DNA of 20,035 bases from LB3-1 sp036401895. Lineage in GTDB: Bacteria; Chloroflexota; Chloroflexia; Chloroflexales; Kallotenuaceae. The notes under the pieces were generated by a model. The model ran no database searches and was not told the DNA's origin. It was given only the letters and a program-made list of their open reading frames with translations. Below, piece by piece: positions 15,194 through 20,035 of the stretch (its first letter is position 1; each line of letters opens with the position of its first letter). Location: assembly GCA_036401895.1 (NCBI GenBank), contig DASWTW010000199.1, forward strand, positions 1 to 20,035, given 5' to 3'. The translations under genes were made by a program, and so were the position numbers.

Positions 15194-15237
15194 TGCTATC
15201 TAACGTCCTCCGCCTTCGCTCAGGAGCCATTATGCCT

Positions 15238-15265
15238 TTGGCTGCTCTCTTTGCTATGCTATACT
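15238..15265 (+). promoter_or_regulatory. Probable sigma-70 promoter of the toxin-antitoxin pair
   Basis: TTGGCT 15238-15243 and TATACT 15260-15265 are separated by 16 bases, close to the housekeeping consensus. The antitoxin ATG is 36 bases beyond the -10 box, with GAAGGA in between. Confidence 0.5.
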
Positions 15266-15301
15266 TTTGGTGGAACATACGTTGAGCGAAGGATAGAAGC
15301 A

Positions 15302-15526
15302 ATGCAAGCTGTCACCCTTGACGAGGCGCAAGCCCGCCTTGTGGATTTAGTTGACGCCGCGATCAGTGGTGAAACGGTCGTCATTACAAAAGATGGGCAG
15401 CAGATTCAGCTTGTGCCGGTTTTGCAACAGTCGCAGCGTCCTCAGTTCGGCAGCGCTCGTGGGCAAATTTGGATGGCCGACGACTTTGACGCACCACTTT
15501 TTGACTTTGACGAGTACATGCGATGA
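15302..15526 (+). CDS. Phd/YefM-family antitoxin
   Basis: This 74-residue protein starts MQAVTLDEAQARLVDLVDAAISGE and continues VVITKDGQQIQLVPV, the standard Phd/YefM DNA-binding domain with the beta-strand TKDGxxxxxLVP signature. The C-terminal 30 residues, rich in Asp/Phe (ADDFDAPLFDFDEYM), would wrap and inhibit the toxin. ATG 15302 has GAAGGA eight bases upstream. The stop overlaps the toxin start by ATGA. Like other such antitoxins it probably represses its own promoter. Base composition is lower in GC than neighbouring genes. Confidence 0.88.
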   Translation: MQAVTLDEAQARLVDLVDAAISGETVVITKDGQQIQLVPVLQQSQRPQFGSARGQIWMADDFDAPLFDFDEYMR

Positions 15527-15918
15527 AGCTATTGCGCGATACGCATACGTTCCTCTGGTTCATCAACGGCAACGCTCAACTAAGCAATACTGCACGAGAT
15601 CTGATCCAAGATGCAGCCAATACATCGTATATAAGTGACGCAAGCCTTTGGGAAATAGCGATCAAGCTTAGTCTTGGGAAGCTGGCTCTCCAACAGCCAT
15701 TTGCTACGTTTATCCCTGAGCAGATTCGGCGCAATGGATTTATTGAGCTAGGAATTACCATACGGCACAGCGCATATGTAGCAGGCATGCCCTTTCCAGT
15801 AGCCGATCATCGCGATCCGTTTGATCAGCTACTCATCGCCCAGGCGATTGTGGAAGGGATGGTCATCGTCAGTCGTGATAGCAAGTTCGATGCGTACGAG
15901 GCCGAGCGACTCTGGTAA
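15523..15918 (+). CDS. PIN-domain toxin (VapC-like ribonuclease)
   Basis: This 131-residue protein begins MKLLRDTHTFLWFI and contains SDASLWEIAIKLSLGKL, HRDPFDQLLIAQAIVEG and VIVSRDSKFDAYE. This matches the PIN subfamily that is paired with Phd-type antitoxins. The acidic metal site is D6, E44, D98 (or D101) and D119, all present, so the nuclease is likely intact. PIN toxins cut tRNA or rRNA; the target here is not readable. The start codon overlaps the antitoxin stop. It is convergent with manA, 52 bases away. Confidence 0.9.
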   Translation: MKLLRDTHTFLWFINGNAQLSNTARDLIQDAANTSYISDASLWEIAIKLSLGKLALQQPFATFIPEQIRRNGFIELGITIRHSAYVAGMPFPVADHRDPFDQLLIAQAIVEGMVIVSRDSKFDAYEAERLW

Positions 15919-15970
15919 TGCTTATGCTTGCCCCGCTTAGTTTATATACTTCTGGCTGTACAAAACCAAC

Positions 15971-16948
15971 TCAGCCGCCGGACGGCACGTAGCAGCGCAG
16001 GATCGTCGCGGCGGGCGCGGGCTGCAAGCAATATGCGCCAAGACTAGCTGGCAGCACGATCGACGCGCCGGTCGGGAGGCGGTAGCGCGTCTCGTCCCAC
16101 ACAAGCTCAGCGCCACCCTCGATCACCGTCAGCAGCTCGAAGCTCTCCGGCTCCGTGGCAAGATCTAGGGCAGATTCAAGCTCCCAGCGCTCCATCGCAA
16201 AATACGGACACTCCACCAGCCGCGTGCGGCCTTCTCCCAGCGGCTGCGGATGAACATCCTGCGGCGGCGAGCCGTAGTTGATCACGTCAAGCGCCTGCTG
16301 AAGATGTAGCTCACGCGGCCGTCCCTGCTCATCGCGGCGATCGTAGTCATAGACGCGGTAGGTCAGATCCGATTTTTGCTGGATCTCGAACAGCAGAATG
16401 CCCGCATTGATCGCGTGGACGGTGCCCGCCGGAACAAAGATCGTGTCGCCGGCCTTGACCTGGACGCGGCGCAGCAGATCCATGAGGGTTCCTTCTTCCA
16501 CGGCTGCGGCGAAGGTCGCGCGGTCGGCTGGCCGCGACAGGCCGTGGATGATCTCAGCGCCAGGCGCGGCCCGCAGAATATACCAGGCCTCGGTCTTGCC
16601 GTGAAAGCCGCTCGCCGCCTCCACCTGGTGCGCGTACTTGTCGTCGGGATGCACCTGTACCGACAGATTGTCGGCGGCGTCGATAAACTTGGCCAGCAGC
16701 GGAAACTCGGCGCCATAACGGGCAAAGCTGCGCGTGCCCACGATCGCCGTGCTGTACTTCGCGACGACCTCAGCCAGAGTTTGGCCGGCGAACGGCCCGC
16801 CGCAGATACGATTCTGCTCGTACACCTGCCAGGACTCGGCCAGCTTCGGCGGCGCGTCGGCCAGGCCCAGCCACGAGCCGAGCTGATCGCCGCCCCAGAT
16901 GCGACAATCCAGCCGGCGTTCAAGGATAAGCGGTGGAAGATTTGGCAT
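15971..16948 (-). CDS. manA: Mannose-6-phosphate isomerase, class I
   Basis: This 325-residue zinc enzyme interconverts fructose-6-phosphate and mannose-6-phosphate, the entry to GDP-mannose. The zinc-binding features are visible: SVQVHPDDKYAH, GKTEAWYIL and the FVPAGTVHAI motif. The N-terminus LILERRLDCRIWGGDQLG is the usual start of the family. I choose ATG at 16948 because the family similarity begins there. The frame stays open upstream to 17215, with an ATG whose product would add MKGAAQARRALGLLYN. The Shine-Dalgarno for 16948 is poor, so the start is not certain. It is divergent from rmd, which uses GDP-mannose-derived sugar. Confidence 0.92.
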   Translation of the reverse strand: MPNLPPLILERRLDCRIWGGDQLGSWLGLADAPPKLAESWQVYEQNRICGGPFAGQTLAEVVAKYSTAIVGTRSFARYGAEFPLLAKFIDAADNLSVQVHPDDKYAHQVEAASGFHGKTEAWYILRAAPGAEIIHGLSRPADRATFAAAVEEGTLMDLLRRVQVKAGDTIFVPAGTVHAINAGILLFEIQQKSDLTYRVYDYDRRDEQGRPRELHLQQALDVINYGSPPQDVHPQPLGEGRTRLVECPYFAMERWELESALDLATEPESFELLTVIEGGAELVWDETRYRLPTGASIVLPASLGAYCLQPAPAATILRCYVPSGG

Positions 16949-17189
16949 ATTGTACAGCAAGCCTAACGCGCGTCTGGCTTGCGCTGCTCCTTTCATGTTT
17001 TGCGATCTATACTTGTGAAACGTTGCAGGCGTGCAGCAAGATTCGGAGAGAGTGTACCATGTTACGCGCTCGTCTCCGGCGGATCGCGATGATTGGCATT
17101 TCGGCGCCGCAAGCGGTACACTCTCGGCGGACTGTGGGCGGATTACGCCCCTACAAAGCAATCGAGCCGCTATTTTTAGGAGCATAGAT
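16949..17189. other. manA-rmd intergenic region with two inverted repeats
   Basis: GAGAGTGTACC 17048-17058 and GGTACACTCTC 17115-17125 form a perfect 11-bp inverted repeat with 56 bases between. GGGCG 17136-17140 and CGCCC 17146-17150 flank GATTA. The second, with the surrounding CTAC, resembles a short GC-rich intergenic palindrome seen repeatedly in Chloroflexota (from memory). The first could be an operator for the divergent promoters. The rmd ribosome binding site is AGGAG at 17178-17182. Confidence 0.55.
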
Positions 17190-18152
17190 ATGCGTGTTTT
17201 TATCACCGGCATCACCGGGCCGGTCGGAAGCTTCCTGGCCGATTATCTGCTGACACTGCCGGAGGTCGAGGTCCACGCGTTCAAGCGCTGGCGCAGCGAT
17301 CCGCGTCCGATCGAGCATCTGTATGGCCGCGTCACGTTCCACGAGGGCGACATCGAAGATCCCTTCTCGGTCAGCAAGGCGATCGAGCGCGCCCGACCGG
17401 ATCGGATCTACCATCTTGCGGCACAGAGCTATCCCAGCGAGTCCTGGGACGCACCGATCGCGACGATGCGCGTGAATGTCGAGGGCACGATCAATGTGCT
17501 GGAGGCGGCGCGGCTGCACTGCCCGGCGGCGCGCATCCACATCGCCGGAACCAGCGCCGAGTATGGCTGGGTCTCGCCCGAGGAAGTGCCGATCCCCGAG
17601 ACGCATCTGCTGCGACCGGCCAGCCCGTACGGCGTGAGCAAAGTCGCGGCCGAGCTGACGGGGCTGCAATATCATGATAGCTACGGCATGCACATCGTCG
17701 TCACGCGCTCGTTCAACCACGTCGGGCCGCGCCAGGGCGATCGCTGCTCGATCCAGACCTTTTGCCGGCAGATGGCCGCGATCGAGGCCGGACAGCAGGA
17801 GCCGGTGATCGCGGTGGGCAACCTTGAGCCGCGCCGGGATTTTACCCACACCTCGGATGTCGCGCGGGCGCTCTGGCTGCTGCTGGATCGCGGACAGCCC
17901 GGCCAGGTCTACAATCTGTGCTCCGGCACTGCTACGCGCATCGGAGATATTGTCGAGATCGTGCGCCAGCAGGGCCGCGTGCCGGTCGAGATTCGCGTCG
18001 ACCCTGCGCGGCTGCGGCCGTCCGACGAGCCGCTCCTGATGGGCGACAACAGCAAGCTACGCACGGCGACCGGCTGGCAGCCGGAGATCAGCATGAGCCA
18101 GATTGTTTCTGAATTGCTCGACTACTGGCGCGCCCGCAGCGCAAAATCCTGA
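17190..18152 (+). CDS. rmd: GDP-6-deoxy-D-mannose reductase (extended SDR family)
   Basis: This 320-residue NAD(P)-dependent reductase makes GDP-D-rhamnose from GDP-4-keto-6-deoxy-D-mannose. The Rossmann motif G7-x2-G10-x2-G13 (TGITGPVG), the Tyr-Lys pair Y147/K151 (SPYGVSK), SFNHVGPRQ and NLEPRRDFTHTSDVARA match the RMD subgroup better than GDP-mannose dehydratase (Gmd). The RxRPSDEPLLMGDNSKL ending agrees. ATG 17190 has AGGAG seven bases upstream. Gmd is not in the window, so the substrate assignment is by homology. A different sugar-nucleotide epimerase or reductase cannot be excluded. Its last 31 bases overlap the end of the convergent regulator. Confidence 0.85.
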   Translation: MRVFITGITGPVGSFLADYLLTLPEVEVHAFKRWRSDPRPIEHLYGRVTFHEGDIEDPFSVSKAIERARPDRIYHLAAQSYPSESWDAPIATMRVNVEGTINVLEAARLHCPAARIHIAGTSAEYGWVSPEEVPIPETHLLRPASPYGVSKVAAELTGLQYHDSYGMHIVVTRSFNHVGPRQGDRCSIQTFCRQMAAIEAGQQEPVIAVGNLEPRRDFTHTSDVARALWLLLDRGQPGQVYNLCSGTATRIGDIVEIVRQQGRVPVEIRVDPARLRPSDEPLLMGDNSKLRTATGWQPEISMSQIVSELLDYWRARSAKS

Positions 18153-20035
18153 TCGCCAAACAGCTCAGCTCGATAGCGCAAGATTTTGTCGCGCACAAAC
18201 GGCTCGACCGCAGCGCCGAATGTCGTCTGAGCCTCGTCCAGCAGCGCGCGTGCCCGTGGCAGATCGTTGCGCGCCCGAGCGACCAGCGCCTGGTTAACGC
18301 GCAAGTTAGCGATCTGCACCGCGTTATGCGAGGCGCGCGCCGCCTCAAGCGCGCGCTCAAAGGCCGCGTCGGCGTCGTCGAGCTTGCCCAGCGCAAACGC
18401 GATCTCGCCCAGTGTGCTGTACACATACTGCCAGGCCATCCGCAGCTCGAAGCGCTCGGCCAGCGCCAGCGCCGCCTGAATATGCTCCTGCGCCACGTCC
18501 AGATCGCCGAGCAGCATAAGGTGATAGGCCAGATTGTTGTGTCCCAGCATCTGCTGCGGCGGGTAGCCGCTGGCCTCGGCAATCCGCAGCGACTCCTGGT
18601 AGGCCGGGATCGCTGCCGGGAGATCGCCGCGATTGGCCAGCACGTTGCCGCGCTCGAACGCGCTCTGCGATGCTTCGAACGGTAGATCGTGCGCCTGAAG
18701 CAGCTGATCGACCAGATCGAGCTGGGCCTCGGCATCGTCAAACGCCTGGCTGAAGCGATCGACGCCCGCCGCCAGCAGCCGCGCGTGTACCACAACCGCC
18801 GGATCGATCCGCTGGGCACGCTCGATCGGCACGCGCTTGAGCCAATCACGCGCCAGATCCGGCTGTGAGGTCGCGATCGCCATCTGGGCCAGCATCACGC
18901 CCGCCCGCGTAGCGCCGACCGCATCATCGCGCTGCTCGAACTCGGCGAAGGCTTGCTCAAGCTGCGTGCGCGCCTCGCCCGCATCTCCGGCGATCGAGAG
19001 CACCCGGCCGAACAGCAGCCGGCGCTGTGGCGTCGGCAGCCCCTCCAATGCCTGGCGCGCATAGGCCGCCGCCTCGGTAAACGATCCGATCGTCAGGGCT
19101 CGCTGCGCCGCCAGATCCGCATAGTGCGCGGCCCGCTCGGTCTCGCCCGCCGCCGCGAAATGCTCCATCAGCCGCTCGGCGACACGCTCCGGCCGCCGCG
19201 CGTTGGCGCGCTCAAGCGCCTGCGCCGCCCGGCGGTGTAGAAACGATCGCCGCGCCGCTGTGAGATCTTGAAGCACGACCGCGCCGACCAGCGGCTGCAC
19301 AAATTGATAGGTGCCGCTCTGCTCTTTGAGCACCGCCGCGCCGACCAGCGCATCCAGCGCATCCAGCAGATCCTCCTCGGGGCGGCCGCTGGTGTCGTGC
19401 AGCAGAGGGAGATCGATTCCGTCGCCCAGGACGGCCGCCGCTTGCAGCACCTGATACGCGCTGCCTGGAACCGTCGTCCGCAGCCGGGTACGAATCAGCG
19501 AGATCAGATCGCTGGAAGGCTCGCCGTCGGCGCCGCGACTCAGCTCGATCAAAAAGTAGGGATTGCCGCCGCTTTGCCTGACCCAGTGCGATCGCGTGTC
19601 TGCGGCGGCGTTCAGCGCCGTGAGCAGCGCCTCGCTCTCGTCGCCTGTCAGCGGCGGCAGCACGATCTGGCGCAGCAGTCCCTGGCGCTGCCAGCCCGCG
19701 ATCACGGCCAGCAGCTGCTCGCTGGCGTCCTGCTGGCGATAGGTGCCGACCAGCAGCAGCGGCGTGCCGCGCAGCTGATCCAGCATATACACCAGCCAGT
19801 CCAGCGTCGAAGGATCGGCCCAGTGCAGATCGTCGATCACCAGCACCAGCAGCGGCGTTGCCAGCAGTCGCAGCGTCTCCGTCAGGGCTTGAAAGAGCCG
19901 TGGCCGCTCCTCGGCGGGCGAGAGCAGCAGCGGCGGCGGCAGATCCGGCGACAGCGCCGCGATCTCCGGCAGCAGCCGCGACAGCTCAGACAGCCAGATC
20001 GGCGCGAGCGCGGTGGGCGGCTTTAAGATCGCCTG
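18122..20035 (-). CDS. C-terminal part of a large AAA-ATPase/TPR regulator (SARP/BTAD or MalT-like), 5' end outside window
   Basis: The frame stays open to the window edge, giving 637 residues. The N-terminal end of what is visible carries a Walker B motif, VLVIDDLHWADPS (about 19805-19850), typical of the STAND/AAA_16 ATPases, followed by the LVGTYRQQ sensor-like segment. Residues from about 245 on are helical repeats of TPR type (ANARRPERVAERL, TIGSFTEAAAYARQALE and others). The last part (LAERFELRMAWQYVYSTLGEIA) continues the TPR pattern, and the protein ends in RARQ with no LuxR helix-turn-helix. This suggests that any DNA-binding domain is at the N-terminus (SARP/BTAD layout). The Walker A motif and start lie outside. 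It is probably a signal-integrating transcriptional regulator. Confidence 0.8.
   Translation of the reverse strand, partial: QAILKPPTALAPIWLSELSRLLPEIAALSPDLPPPLLLSPAEERPRLFQALTETLRLLATPLLVLVIDDLHWADPSTLDWLVYMLDQLRGTPLLLVGTYRQQDASEQLLAVIAGWQRQGLLRQIVLPPLTGDESEALLTALNAAADTRSHWVRQSGGNPYFLIELSRGADGEPSSDLISLIRTRLRTTVPGSAYQVLQAAAVLGDGIDLPLLHDTSGRPEEDLLDALDALVGAAVLKEQSGTYQFVQPLVGAVVLQDLTAARRSFLHRRAAQALERANARRPERVAERLMEHFAAAGETERAAHYADLAAQRALTIGSFTEAAAYARQALEGLPTPQRRLLFGRVLSIAGDAGEARTQLEQAFAEFEQRDDAVGATRAGVMLAQMAIATSQPDLARDWLKRVPIERAQRIDPAVVVHARLLAAGVDRFSQAFDDAEAQLDLVDQLLQAHDLPFEASQSAFERGNVLANRGDLPAAIPAYQESLRIAEASGYPPQQMLGHNNLAYHLMLLGDLDVAQEHIQAALALAERFELRMAWQYVYSTLGEIAFALGKLDDADAAFERALEAARASHNAVQIANLRVNQALVARARNDLPRARALLDEAQTTFGAAVEPFVRDKILRYRAELFGDQDFALRARQ

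Noticed and set aside
15182..15195. CATCAC/GTGATG palindrome at the phosphatase stop as a terminator
   Set aside because: Only a five-pair stem is possible, and no U tract follows.

Overview
The window reads as GC-rich chromosomal DNA, densely coding in places and without rRNA, tRNA, transposase, phage or CRISPR features that I can see. Gene content fits a filamentous or aerobic member of the Chloroflexota (Chloroflexia-like): a CtaG / Rieske / cytochrome b-c cluster, a NrfD-anchored formate dehydrogenase, PAS/GAF kinases, a TPR-rich ATPase regulator, and REP-like GC-rich palindromes. That placement is an inference from gene style, not from a marker gene.

Layout. (1) 1-3182, plus strand: a respiratory operon with the last codons of an upstream gene, ctaG (oxidase assembly), a small two-helix oxidase-associated protein, a Tat-type Rieske protein, and a cytochrome b fused to a C-terminal cytochrome c domain. 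Overlapping or closely spaced starts suggest one transcript. (2) 3183-8958, plus strand: a formate dehydrogenase locus. The catalytic subunit spans 3413-6619 and is interrupted by an in-frame UGA at 3947-3949 that reads as selenocysteine, with a bacterial SECIS hairpin directly after it. An Fe-S electron-transfer subunit and a NrfD-type membrane anchor follow. The gaps before all three genes carry 7-8 bp tandem repeats of the GGTTCTA / GAACAAA type. One array runs into the catalytic gene and encodes its C-terminal tail. (3) 9004-10023, minus strand: a hypothetical protein and a SnoaL/NTF2-like protein. (4) 10302-14361: a signalling cluster with a PAS-PAS-GAF histidine kinase (plus), a receiver plus HisKA_2-type kinase fusion (minus) and a single-domain response regulator (plus). 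(5) 14397-15193: an inverted repeat that covers the ribosome binding site of a 47-codon ORF, coupled by a GTGA overlap to a histidine-phosphatase gene. (6) 15302-15918: a Phd/PIN-type toxin-antitoxin pair, visibly less GC-rich than its surroundings. (7) 15971-18152: divergent manA and rmd, consistent with GDP-deoxysugar (GDP-D-rhamnose) supply. (8) 18122-20035, minus strand: the C-terminal part of a large AAA/TPR regulator, overlapping the end of rmd tail to tail.

How they work together: formate oxidation by the selenoenzyme would pass electrons through the Fe-S subunit to the NrfD anchor and quinone. Quinol would be reoxidised by the Rieske/cytochrome b-c complex, feeding an oxidase whose subunits probably lie just upstream of the window. 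The most unusual material is the selenocysteine recoding together with the heptamer repeat system that surrounds, and in one place enters, the formate dehydrogenase genes.
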